From NCBI RefSeq assembly GCF_900141715.1, contig NZ_FQYK01000005.1:186001-250000 (forward strand): a stretch of DNA of 64,000 nucleotides, given 5' to 3'. Positions 37,253 to 45,935 of the stretch are shown here, piece after piece. Every line of letters begins with the position of its first letter. Position 1 is the stretch's first letter. The notes beneath the pieces were generated by a model. The model worked only from the letters and a program-made list of their open reading frames with translations, was not told the DNA's origin and searched no databases. A program made the position numbers and the translations under genes. The stretch is from Algibacter luteus. Its GTDB lineage: Bacteria > Bacteroidota > Bacteroidia > Flavobacteriales > Flavobacteriaceae.

Positions 37253-38443
37253 TTATTTCATTCCGTTTCGGGATGATAAGAGGAATTTTTCTTCCTCTTT
37301 TTGTGATTTTGATAATTGCTCTAAAGCGTTGTCTAAAGGACTTGTAATCGACAAAATATCTTTCCGTGCTACATGTGTATAAATCATCGTGGTTTTAGGG
37401 CTCGAATGCCCTAATAACTCCTGGATGTGTCTCAACCCAACACCGCGCTCTATTAAATGTGTCGCGTAACTATGCCTTAAAGTATGTGGCGTCACCTTTC
37501 CTAAAATCCCAGCTTTTTTACAAGATTGATACATAAATTTTCGAACACTACTAGCAGTGTACGCCTCCTTTTTCTGGCCTTCAATTAAATAAACCGTTGG
37601 TTTATATATTCTTAAATAATGATGCAACAAGGGCAATGTGCTTTCTGCTAAAACAACATACCTGTCTTTTCTGCCTTTGGCGTTTTTTATATGTATTTGT
37701 TTCCTGTCTATTTTTAAATCTTCAATTTTTAAATTAATTAATTCACTTATCCTTAATCCGGCCGAATAAATTAAAGCCAATATCGTTTTATGCTTTAAAT
37801 TCTCAGTCACTCGCAATAACCTTATCACTTCGTTTTGCGATAACACATTAGGAAGTTTTTTTGAAGCCGATGGGCGCATCAGTTTTAAATCGTCAATATG
37901 GGTATTCGGGTAAAAAACAATAAATAATTTCAAAGCACTTACAAATTGTCGTTGTGTGCTAATGGCATATTTTCGCTTTACAAAAACGGTTTCAATAAAT
38001 AATTCAACATCTCTATTATTCAATTTAGAAATATCCTTTGCATTGTAAAACTCTATAAAATCTGCCATAAAATGAGCGTAGGTATCAACGGTACTTTTGC
38101 TATAACGCTTCCCTTTTAAGTACAAATAAAAACCATTTAATAAGTTCTTGTTGTCTAGCGTCAAGTTTCTAATGCGTTTTTTAGGAAATTGTTTGGTTGG
38201 CATGCTCGTATCCAAAACAGCATCAGCATTCACCTTGGCTTTTCCCTTTAATAACTCAAGAACTAGCTTTAAATGTTCGGGCGTATTCTTTATATACCAT
38301 GTTTTTAGATTTTGACTCCATATAATTTCTGGAATGTCTCGCAGAATATTAATTAAAGTCGCATTATACTTGAAATTAATGGTAATTTGATGTGCCTTTC
38401 TATGATATTTACGATCTAAAGTAACTAAGGGCAATACGCTCAT
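37253..38443 (-). CDS. Tyrosine recombinase, putative cassette integrase (not canonical IntI)
   Basis: The 396-residue protein has an N-terminal domain (about 1-80) with LRDIPEIIWSQNLKTWYIKNTPEHLKLVLELLKG, of the kind found in many Bacteroidota recombinases. A core-binding SAM-like domain follows (about 95-180), then the catalytic domain with R231, K256, H320, R323, H346 and Y355, so it should be active. Only about 64 residues separate K256 from H320, close to XerD and without the insertion typical of IntI. The ending IYTHVARKDILSITSPLDNAL is of the SPLD type also seen near IntI. It is co-directional with the cassettes and stops 34 bp from the outermost core. Role as cassette integrase is inferred from position. 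Confidence 0.85.
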   Translation of the reverse strand: MSVLPLVTLDRKYHRKAHQITINFKYNATLINILRDIPEIIWSQNLKTWYIKNTPEHLKLVLELLKGKAKVNADAVLDTSMPTKQFPKKRIRNLTLDNKNLLNGFYLYLKGKRYSKSTVDTYAHFMADFIEFYNAKDISKLNNRDVELFIETVFVKRKYAISTQRQFVSALKLFIVFYPNTHIDDLKLMRPSASKKLPNVLSQNEVIRLLRVTENLKHKTILALIYSAGLRISELINLKIEDLKIDRKQIHIKNAKGRKDRYVVLAESTLPLLHHYLRIYKPTVYLIEGQKKEAYTASSVRKFMYQSCKKAGILGKVTPHTLRHSYATHLIERGVGLRHIQELLGHSSPKTTMIYTHVARKDILSITSPLDNALEQLSKSQKEEEKFLLSSRNGMK

Positions 38444-38586
38444 GTAATGAAATATTTTCTTAAAAATAATAAATTCCTACAAATAATCCATGTTCAAAAT
38501 TAGGAGTTTATCAACCATGTACATTTTATATATTTTAAAATGCATTATTTTATCTTACTTTTACATTCCACAAAAAAAAATCAAAT

Positions 38587-40545
38587 TTGATATCACCAGC
38601 ATCCATAGATCAAGTGTTTGAAACCGCCCGAGTAGAGGAGGTTATAGGTGATTTTGTGCAACTTAAAAAAGCAGGAAGTAATTTTAAAGGACTAAGCCCT
38701 TTTAGCGACGAGCGTTCTCCAAGTTTTATGGTATCGCCAGTGAAACAAATCTGGAAAGATTTCTCTACCGGAAAAGGTGGTACAGCCGTATCTTTTCTTA
38801 TGGAACACGAGCATTTTACCTATCCTGAAGCCATAAGATATTTGGCAAAAAAGTATAATATTGAGTTAGAAGAAACGCAGCAATCTTCAGAACAAAAAGA
38901 AAAAGCTAACGAGCGTGAAAGTTTGTATTTGGTAAGTGAATTTGCAAACGATTACTTCAAGAAAATACTTCATAAAACCGATCAAGGTAAGGCCATAGGC
39001 CTAAGCTATTTTAAAGAACGTGGTTTTACTGAAGAAACTATTAAAACCTTCGATTTAGGGTATGCCTTAAACGAATGGCAAGCCTTTACCGATGAAGCTT
39101 TAAAGCAAGGCTATAATATTGATTATCTGCAAAAAACTGGGCTTACCATTGTAAAAGAAGATAAGCGCTTTGATAGGTTTAAAGGGCGCGTTATGTTTCC
39201 TATAAAAAGCATGAGCGGACGTGTTTTAGGTTTTGGCGGACGTATTTTAATTTCCGATAAAAAAGCAGCTAAATATGTAAACTCGCCAGAGAGCGATATT
39301 TACCATAAAAGTAAAGTGTTGTACGGTATATATCATGCCAAACAAAGTATTGCTAAAGAAGATAATTGTTATTTAGTTGAAGGCTATACAGATGTCATTC
39401 AGTTTCATCAAACAGGAATAAAAAATGTAGTATCTTCTTCCGGAACTGCGTTAACTTCAGAACAAATAAGACTTATAAACAGACTTACCAAAAACATTAC
39501 CGTGCTTTTTGATGGTGATGCAGCTGGTATGCGCGCATCGCTTCGCGGGATAGATTTAATTCTAGAACAAGGCATGAATGTTAAGGTGTGTTCGTTTCCT
39601 GAAGGTGAAGATCCGGATAGTTTTGCGAAACAAAACACCCTTGAAGAGCTAAACACCTATTTAACCGAAAATGCTAAAGATTTTATTCAGTTTAAAGCCT
39701 CAATTTTATTTGAAGATTCTAAAAACGATCCTATAAAAAAGGCAGAAACCGTTCGCGATATTGTAAATAGTATTTCTAAAATTCCAGACCGAATTAAAAA
39801 AGAAATCTACATTCAAGAATGTGCCCGAATAATGGATATTAGTGAAGAAGTCCTCTTTAGTACTTTGGCGCAAATCAATAAAAAAGATGTTCAAGAAGAA
39901 AATAAAAGGTATAAAACTGAACAAAAAGCCTTCGATGTTATAAAACACGTACAACCTGTTAAAAAAGTTGATGTACAATATATCTTAGAACGAAAAATTA
40001 TTGAAGTGCTTTTGCTTTACGGTAATAAAACTGAAAATTTTGAAGACCTTGTTTTAAAAGAAAACGATAAAGGCGAATTGGTTTTAGAACCTGTAATCCA
40101 TCAAGCCAAAGTATTCGAAAAAGTATTTTTAGACTTGCAAGACGATGAAATGGAATTTAGTAATGAAAAGTTTAAAAACCTGTATTACACCATTATTGAT
40201 AGGTTGAACCAAGATCAAGAGTTTGAACTGAAAACCTTTGTAAATTCAGTAGACCAAGATATGGCTAATGAAATTACAACTATTTTAATGGAAGACGAGC
40301 GATATGCTCTAGACAATTGGAATAGAATGAATATTTTTCCTAAAGAAAAAACACACTCCATCGCACAATTGGTAAGCGAAACCATTTTAAGTTTGCGCTG
40401 TTTTTTAATCGACCAAAAGGTTAAAGAATTTCAGCAAGAAACACTACAAAATAAAATAGACTCGAATAGAAATATACTTGAAGAAGTAAAAGACTATTCG
40501 GGTCTAAAAATGTTGTTGTCTAGAAAATTAAACAGGGTATTGTAA
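38587..40545 (+). CDS. dnaG: DNA primase
   Basis: The 652-residue protein has a CHC2-like N-terminal domain (FKGLSPFSDERSPSFMVSPVKQIWKDFSTGKGGTAVSFLME) and a TOPRIM domain with VEGYTDVIQFHQTG and VLFDGDAAGMRAS (acidic E and DxD-type residues present). A C-terminal helicase-binding part follows. Expected zinc ligands are replaced: SPFS stands where CPFH is usual and no CxxC follows. The start is TTG at 38,587 (a TACTTTTA box lies at 38,556-38,563). It synthesises RNA primers at the fork. It is divergent from the recombinase and marks the start of the core genome. Confidence 0.95.
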   Translation: MISPASIDQVFETARVEEVIGDFVQLKKAGSNFKGLSPFSDERSPSFMVSPVKQIWKDFSTGKGGTAVSFLMEHEHFTYPEAIRYLAKKYNIELEETQQSSEQKEKANERESLYLVSEFANDYFKKILHKTDQGKAIGLSYFKERGFTEETIKTFDLGYALNEWQAFTDEALKQGYNIDYLQKTGLTIVKEDKRFDRFKGRVMFPIKSMSGRVLGFGGRILISDKKAAKYVNSPESDIYHKSKVLYGIYHAKQSIAKEDNCYLVEGYTDVIQFHQTGIKNVVSSSGTALTSEQIRLINRLTKNITVLFDGDAAGMRASLRGIDLILEQGMNVKVCSFPEGEDPDSFAKQNTLEELNTYLTENAKDFIQFKASILFEDSKNDPIKKAETVRDIVNSISKIPDRIKKEIYIQECARIMDISEEVLFSTLAQINKKDVQEENKRYKTEQKAFDVIKHVQPVKKVDVQYILERKIIEVLLLYGNKTENFEDLVLKENDKGELVLEPVIHQAKVFEKVFLDLQDDEMEFSNEKFKNLYYTIIDRLNQDQEFELKTFVNSVDQDMANEITTILMEDERYALDNWNRMNIFPKEKTHSIAQLVSETILSLRCFLIDQKVKEFQQETLQNKIDSNRNILEEVKDYSGLKMLLSRKLNRVL

Positions 40546-40547
40546 AA

Positions 40548-41177
40548 CTATACCTGTTGGCTAAGTTTTGCTTGGTTTACCAAATCAACTAAATTAGTAA
40601 CCTTAAGCTTTCTCATAAGTCGAGCTTTGTAAGTACTAACTGTTTTTTCGTTGATATCTAATTCCTTAGAAATTTCTTTGTTTTTTCTACCTATCGTTAG
40701 AAGTTTCAATACTTCAGCTTCTCTAGTAGAAAGTTTTTTGTAAAAAGCACCGCCTTTGTTTACTCGAGTACCTAAGGCTAGTTGCTGGGTTAAATCGTTA
40801 CTTAAATGAATACCACCATCATGTACTTTCAAAATGGCTTCATTAATAGTAATTACATTTACCGATTTGTTTAAATACCCTGCAGCACCAGCTTTAATGG
40901 CGTTTATGGCATAAACTTCTTCGGGCTGTGCACTAAGAATTACGGTTTTAATATCCGGAAAATCATTTTTTAAATGACGCAATACTGTAAGTCCGTTTAA
41001 TTTCGGAAAATCAGTTTCAGTCAAAATAATGTCTACTGGATTTTTCTTTACAAAATCTAAGATGGCTTCGCCATCGTTCACGCTTCCTACAACTTTGATG
41101 TTAGGAGAAGCAGAAAAAAGAACCTCTAGTCCCTTCCTCGTAATTGGGTGGTTGTCTGCTATTAATAATTTTATCAT
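40548..41177 (-). CDS. NarL/LuxR-type response regulator
   Basis: The 209-residue protein has a receiver domain with D8/D9 (LIADNHPITRKG), a phospho-acceptor position at TETDFPKLNG (D56 region) and K105 in YLNKS. The C-terminal LuxR HTH is LSTREAEVLKLLTIGRKNKEISKELDINEKTVSTYKARLMRKL. It is convergent with dnaG, separated by 2 bp. No sensor kinase is adjacent, so the partner is encoded elsewhere. The target genes are unknown. Confidence 0.92.
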   Translation of the reverse strand: MIKLLIADNHPITRKGLEVLFSASPNIKVVGSVNDGEAILDFVKKNPVDIILTETDFPKLNGLTVLRHLKNDFPDIKTVILSAQPEEVYAINAIKAGAAGYLNKSVNVITINEAILKVHDGGIHLSNDLTQQLALGTRVNKGGAFYKKLSTREAEVLKLLTIGRKNKEISKELDINEKTVSTYKARLMRKLKVTNLVDLVNQAKLSQQV

Positions 41178-41274
41178 AATTGAAAAGCTTTTTTAAATAA
41201 CTACGTGAGAGATAGTTAGGTTGAGAGAATAAGCTTGCTGTAAATGTAATACTTTTTTAAATAATCTGCAAAAA

Positions 41275-42063
41275 TTACTGTAAATTACTGGGAATTTCGC
41301 AAATCGGTATAGGGATCATCTTGTGTTTGTTAGAATTGTTATAGCGTTTATAAATTTTAAATACCTCTTGTTCTCTACCTTTAAAGTCGTTTGCTGTCTT
41401 GCCTTCATCATCCATTTTCATAGCCCACTCTAATTCTGGGTAAGATGCGCCAATTTGGTCTTCATCACTTCTGGCATCGCCAAATAAACCATCACTAGGC
41501 GCTGCTTTCATAATAGAATCTGGTACTTTTAAAAATTCACCTATTTGGTACACTTCAGATTTTAATAAATCGGCTATGGGGCTTAAATCGACACCACCAT
41601 CACCATATTTAGTGTAGAAACCAACACCAAAATCCTCCACTTTATTGCCTGTTCCGGCTACCAGTAATTTGTAAAGTCCTGCGTAATAATAAAGTGTGGT
41701 CATTCTTAATCTGGCGCGGGTATTGGCTAAAGCCATATCTACAGTGGCTTGGTCGCCTTCCATAAATATTTCAGTTTTAAATTCTTCAAAAACGGGAGTT
41801 AAATCGCAACGGGTTTCATCAACATTATCAAAGCGCTCAATTAACTGTGCAATATGCTCATGCGCTCTACTTACATGACTTTCGGCTTGGTGTATGGGCA
41901 TTTCTACGCATAAAACATTTAAGCCTGTTTTAGCACAAAGGGTAGAGGTTACAGCCGAATCTATGCCGCCAGAAACACCAACTACGAAACCATTTACGCC
42001 AGCATTTGTAGCGTATTCTTTTAGCCAATTAACAATGTGATTTACTATTTTTTCTGTTTGCAT
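41275..42063 (-). CDS. nadE: NH3-dependent NAD+ synthetase
   Basis: The 262-residue protein, the size of the ammonia-dependent form, has the PP-loop VVGVSGGIDSAVTSTLCA (ATP pyrophosphatase) and YYAGLYKLLVAGTGNKVEDFGVGFYTKYGDGGVDLSPIADLLKSEVYQIG, the deamido-NAD site. It lacks the N-terminal glutaminase domain. It makes NAD+ from deamido-NAD+ and ammonia in the cytoplasm. It is divergent from gldB. Confidence 0.95.
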   Translation of the reverse strand: MQTEKIVNHIVNWLKEYATNAGVNGFVVGVSGGIDSAVTSTLCAKTGLNVLCVEMPIHQAESHVSRAHEHIAQLIERFDNVDETRCDLTPVFEEFKTEIFMEGDQATVDMALANTRARLRMTTLYYYAGLYKLLVAGTGNKVEDFGVGFYTKYGDGGVDLSPIADLLKSEVYQIGEFLKVPDSIMKAAPSDGLFGDARSDEDQIGASYPELEWAMKMDDEGKTANDFKGREQEVFKIYKRYNNSNKHKMIPIPICEIPSNLQ

Positions 42064-42090
42064 TATAAATGAATTTTAATCTAAGAATAG

Positions 42091-42098
42091 TACCTTTG
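42091..42098 (+). promoter_or_regulatory. Promoter -7 box TACCTTTG for gldBC
   Basis: A perfect match to the Bacteroidota TAnnTTTG box, about 40-60 bp before gldB in the nadE-gldB divergent region. No clear TTG is seen at -33. Confidence 0.5.
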
Positions 42099-42155
42099 CA
42101 AACAAAAATAACCCATACACTCAATTTATAAAAATTTATGCCGTTTAAGTTTTCT

Positions 42156-43118
42156 ATGAAACCTACATTATTGTTTTTAATTATTGGAATAATGGCTGTT
42201 TCTTGTAAGAATGAAAGGTCTTTAGAACAAGATATCGCAAAAATAAATACCAATGTGCAAATAGAACGTTTTGATAGACTATTTGCAAATGTTGACTCCC
42301 TTAAATTAGATAATTTAAAGACGGCTTATCCTTTTATGTTTTCTGAAAAGTATCCAGATTCTTTATGGCTAGCTAAAAGTAATGATACCTTGCAAGTACA
42401 ATTGTTTGATGCTGTAGATGAAACTTTTGCTGATTTTGAGAACACAGAAACCGAAATAGAATCCTTATTCAATCATTTAAAATATTATTTTCCAGAGTTT
42501 AATCCGCCTAGAATTATTACTACAACTAGCGATGTAGATTACAGAAATAAGGTGATTGTTACAGATACCATTGCGCTTATAGCTTTAGATACGTATTTAG
42601 GCACAAGCCACGAGTTTTATAGTGGTATTGCAAATTATTTAAAAGCCAATTTAAATAAAGAACAAATTGTTGTCGATTTGGCTGAGGCTTACGCTAAAAA
42701 ATACACCTTTCAGCAAGAGCGTAAAACCTTGCTAGATGAAATGATTTACTTTGGTAAACTCTTATACTTTAAAGATGTTATGCTGCCTTTTAAAACCGAA
42801 GCGGAGCGTATAGGTTATACCGAAGCGCAACTTAAATGGGCTCAAGCTAACGAAAGTTATATTTGGCGTTATTTTGTAAGTAGAGAAATGCTATTTAGTA
42901 CAGATTCTAAATTACCGGGCAGATTTATAAATCCGGCACCGTTTTCAAAATTCTTTTTAGAAGAAATAGATACCGATTCACCAGGTAGAATAGGGCAGTA
43001 TATTGGTTGGCAAATTGTAAGAGCTTATATGAACCAAAACGATGTATCCTTAAAAGAAATGCTTATAAAAAGCACCGAAGATATTTTTAATAATTCTAAG
43101 TTTAAACCACGTAAATAA
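42156..43118 (+). CDS. gldB: Gliding motility lipoprotein GldB
   Basis: The start at 42,156 (MKPTLLFLIIGIMAVSC) gives a tight lipoprotein signal; an in-frame ATG at 42,138 adds six residues and cannot be excluded. The mature part matches GldB throughout: NTNVQIERFDRLFANVD, ALDTYLGTSHEFYSGIANYLKANLNKEQIVVDLAEAYAKKY and IGWQIVRAYMNQNDVSLKEM. GldB is required for gliding and the linked type IX secretion in Flavobacterium johnsoniae. The exact role is unknown. The gene is coupled to gldC by a TAATG overlap. Confidence 0.95.
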   Translation: MKPTLLFLIIGIMAVSCKNERSLEQDIAKINTNVQIERFDRLFANVDSLKLDNLKTAYPFMFSEKYPDSLWLAKSNDTLQVQLFDAVDETFADFENTETEIESLFNHLKYYFPEFNPPRIITTTSDVDYRNKVIVTDTIALIALDTYLGTSHEFYSGIANYLKANLNKEQIVVDLAEAYAKKYTFQQERKTLLDEMIYFGKLLYFKDVMLPFKTEAERIGYTEAQLKWAQANESYIWRYFVSREMLFSTDSKLPGRFINPAPFSKFFLEEIDTDSPGRIGQYIGWQIVRAYMNQNDVSLKEMLIKSTEDIFNNSKFKPRK

Positions 43119-43453
43119 TGGCAAATACAATAACTTCAAAAATAGAGCTTAATGTTGAATTGGATGAAAATCGAGTGCCAGAAAAACTGCACTGGACAGC
43201 TCAAGATGGAGGCATTACCAATGAAGAAGCTAAAGCTATGATGCTTGCCGTTTGGGACGCCAAAACCCAAGAAACATTGCGTATCGATTTATGGACCAAA
43301 GATATGCCGGTAGATGAAATGAAAGTGTTTTTTCATCAAACACTCGTGGCCATGAGCGATACCTTTTACCGCGCAACTCAAGATGAAAAAATGAGTGCGA
43401 CTATGAAAGATTTTTGCGATTACTTCGCCGAAAAACTAGAATTAAAGAAATAA
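43118..43453 (+). CDS. gldC: Gliding motility protein GldC
   Basis: The 111-residue soluble protein (SKIELNVELDENRVPEKLHWTAQDGGI, LRIDLWTKDMPVDEMKVFFHQTL) is characteristic of GldC. GldC enhances but is not absolutely required for gliding in F. johnsoniae. Its start overlaps the gldB stop by one base. Confidence 0.95.
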   Translation: MANTITSKIELNVELDENRVPEKLHWTAQDGGITNEEAKAMMLAVWDAKTQETLRIDLWTKDMPVDEMKVFFHQTLVAMSDTFYRATQDEKMSATMKDFCDYFAEKLELKK

Positions 43454-43477
43454 AAACTTAATCGTTTTTACGAAGAA

Positions 43478-43954
43478 TTAAAAATTCATAGATAAGCCTA
43501 ATCCGTTACTATTGGCGATTAAACTAAATTCTGGTTTCATCCAATTCGATGCTTTAGAGTCAACCGAGGCGTTATAAAGTTCTACCGCTTGGTTTATGTT
43601 TTTGTTAGCACGAGATGCGATTGGTATAGCAACCACGATAATACCTGCACCAACAGCAGCCAAAGTCCAATTCGGATTACCACCACCTATAGAATTCCCA
43701 ATAGGCCATCCTACGAGCCCGCCACCTACAAAACCTAAAACTCCAGATAAACTACGATTGGTTCTTCCTTTTTTCATGATTTCGAAGGCTTCATTGTTCG
43801 ATTCTATAATATTGGCCAAATCGCCAATAGAAATCAGTTCATCATTATAAGTGTATTTATAGCCTCCAAACACTTTTTCAATATCTATTTTTTGAGCGTT
43901 ACAAAAGGCTAGACTTAACATCATTAAGGTTAAAGTAAGAAATGGCTTTTTCAT
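43478..43954 (-). CDS. Exported hypothetical protein, 158 aa
   Basis: The start at 43,954 (MKKPFLTLTLMMLSLAFCNAQ) gives a standard signal peptide; the upstream Met at 43,978 is less likely. A short KVFGGYKYTYNDELISIGDLANIIESN segment precedes a Gly-rich hydrophobic part (VLGFVGGGLVGWPIGNSIGGG and LAAVGAGIIVVAIPIA). It resembles the cassette protein at 20,483-20,944 in layout. Function is unknown. It is convergent with gldC. Confidence 0.78.
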   Translation of the reverse strand: MKKPFLTLTLMMLSLAFCNAQKIDIEKVFGGYKYTYNDELISIGDLANIIESNNEAFEIMKKGRTNRSLSGVLGFVGGGLVGWPIGNSIGGGNPNWTLAAVGAGIIVVAIPIASRANKNINQAVELYNASVDSKASNWMKPEFSLIANSNGLGLSMNF

Positions 43955-44002
43955 TTTTTCAAGATTTAGGTTAAACATGTTGAGTGATGCTATCGTTTTT
44001 AT

Positions 44003-44626
44003 TTAAAGTTTTATGGGTATGTTTTCATTTAAATGATCAAGATATAAAATACCATTTAAATGATCTATTTCATGTTGAAAAATAATTGCTGTAAAACTCG
44101 ATATCGATTCGGTCTTTTGTTCGTTTTGCATGGTGTCATACGTAATTGTTATGGTATTTGCTCGATTATAAAGCGTTTTACTTCTATCAGGAATGGATAA
44201 ACAACCCTCGCGCATGGTCTGTTTTTGTTCAGAATAGGAAATAATTTTCGGATTTAAATAAACTTCAAACGGGAAGTTGTCTTTATCAAATCGCTGTACC
44301 CAAATGATGTTCTTTAAAATACCTACTTGAGGTGCCGCAATGCCAACACCTAAAGAAGTGCTATCTCTTACCGTGGCGTATAAACGCTTTATGAAATTTT
44401 GTAAAATGGGATTGTTAGCATCTGGTTTGATATAGCTGCTTTTCATTCTAAGCAACAAAGAATCTTTTTCATTAGTAATCTTATAAACGCGCATAGGTTT
44501 TAAGCTGTCTGCATTCATAATCATTTTAATTTCTTCTTCCGAAAAAGACTTTTTAGTTATGTTTTTCGAACTGGAACATCCAAAAACTAAAACCAATCCA
44601 AAAATTAAAATTAATTGTTTTCCCAT
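44003..44626 (-). CDS. Peptide deformylase-family protein with lipoprotein signal
   Basis: The 207-residue protein has all three deformylase motifs: GVGIAAPQVG (I), EGCLSIP (II) and HEIDHLNG (III), giving the metal ligands Cys and two His and the catalytic Glu. Unlike cytoplasmic Def it starts MGKQLILIFGLVLVFGC, an excellent lipobox (Cys 17), followed by a 40-residue linker. It would thus be anchored in the envelope, where ribosome-bound formyl-Met is absent. The normal def is presumably elsewhere. The export prediction comes from the sequence; its substrate is unknown. Confidence 0.87.
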   Translation of the reverse strand: MGKQLILIFGLVLVFGCSSSKNITKKSFSEEEIKMIMNADSLKPMRVYKITNEKDSLLLRMKSSYIKPDANNPILQNFIKRLYATVRDSTSLGVGIAAPQVGILKNIIWVQRFDKDNFPFEVYLNPKIISYSEQKQTMREGCLSIPDRSKTLYNRANTITITYDTMQNEQKTESISSFTAIIFQHEIDHLNGILYLDHLNENIPIKL

Positions 44627-44657
44627 CCTGGTGAGATAATTAAATGCCGATTATCGG

Positions 44658-45935
44658 CTACCATTCGTTTATTCTGTTAGAATCTAATTTAATAAAAATA
44701 AAAATGAGAATGGTAAAAGCCCATAATCCAGAACCACCATAACTAAACATGGGCAAAGGAATTCCAATGGTTGGTATTAAGCCCATTACCATACCTACAT
44801 TAATAAAAAAATGAATAAATATAATGGAAGCCACCCCATAACCGTAAACGCGACTAAACTGCGATTTTTGCAATTCTGCCAAATGCAGAATACGCAACAA
44901 TAATAAAACAAATACAATCACAACAAAGGCACTGCCTAAGAAGCCCCATTCTTCACCAACCGTACTAAAAATATAATCGGTATGTTGCTCTGGAACAAAT
45001 TTCCCTGTGGTTCGTGTGCCTTCCATAAATCCTTTTCCTGAAAAACCGCCCGAGCTTATGGCTTTTTCCGATTCGTTTAAATTATAAGCAAACGTGCGTT
45101 TCATTTGTTCAAGCTTTTCTGGATCTTTTTCCAAACGCAACCAAAGACTTATTCTATCTTGTTGATGTGGTTTTAAGATGCTCTCATAGAAAAATTTCAC
45201 GCCAAAAGAGATCGCTATGGCAACTAAAACAACGAATATAGATTGAAAAACGCGGAGTCTTTTTTTACTTAAAAAATGATAACCAATCACAAAAATTAAA
45301 GTCACAAATGATGCCAGTATAGCTCCGAATTTTAGAGAAAGAATGGAAACGATAATGGCACCAACACCAATGGTTAAGTAATATTTAGGTAAACCTTCGC
45401 GATATAAAACAAAAAAGAAGGCACCGTAAACAATTGTACTACCCGTGTCATTTTGAAGTAATACCAAAATGGCAGGAAGAATGATGATTGCAAATGTTTG
45501 CAATTGGTCTTTTAATGAATTTATATTCGTGTTAATATCACTTATGTGTTTAGCAACCGCGAGGGCTGTAGCCATTTTTGCAAATTCACTGGGTTGAATG
45601 GTCATGCCGCCAATAGCATACCACGACGTGGCACCATTTACATTTTTTCCAAATAGAAAAAGCCCGACCAAAGACAACATGGAAATGATGTAAATGACAC
45701 TAGAAAACCTTTCGAAAAACTTAGCATCAATAGCCAATAATAGTATAACTAAACCGAATGTGAGAAAAATAAAAACAAGCTGTTTACCAAAAGGCTGAGA
45801 GAAATCGAAATAATTGACGTCTGTTCCCGTATGAGAAGCCGATAAAATATTCAACCAGCCAAAACCAACCAATAAGAAGAAAAGAATGATGGTTATCCAA
45901 TCGAATTTAAAATGCCTGTTAGTTTCTCTAACCAT
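44658..45935 (-). CDS. rodA: Rod shape-determining protein RodA (SEDS glycosyltransferase)
   Basis: The 425-residue polytopic protein has SEDS features: GGMTIQPSEFAKMATALAVAK, LILPAILVLLQNDTGSTIVYG, and the C-terminal GVASIIFIHFFINVGMVMGLIPTIGIPLPMFSYGGSGL. It polymerises lipid II in the inner membrane together with PBP2. The start overlaps the mrdA stop by one base. It is the last gene of the mreBCD-mrdA-rodA operon. Confidence 0.95.
   Translation of the reverse strand: MVRETNRHFKFDWITIILFFLLVGFGWLNILSASHTGTDVNYFDFSQPFGKQLVFIFLTFGLVILLLAIDAKFFERFSSVIYIISMLSLVGLFLFGKNVNGATSWYAIGGMTIQPSEFAKMATALAVAKHISDINTNINSLKDQLQTFAIIILPAILVLLQNDTGSTIVYGAFFFVLYREGLPKYYLTIGVGAIIVSILSLKFGAILASFVTLIFVIGYHFLSKKRLRVFQSIFVVLVAIAISFGVKFFYESILKPHQQDRISLWLRLEKDPEKLEQMKRTFAYNLNESEKAISSGGFSGKGFMEGTRTTGKFVPEQHTDYIFSTVGEEWGFLGSAFVVIVFVLLLLRILHLAELQKSQFSRVYGYGVASIIFIHFFINVGMVMGLIPTIGIPLPMFSYGGSGLWAFTILIFIFIKLDSNRINEW

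Noticed and set aside
37253..38443. Recombinase as part of a prophage or conjugative element
   Set aside because: No phage or mobilisation genes and no tRNA target beside it; it directly abuts the cassette array and dnaG.
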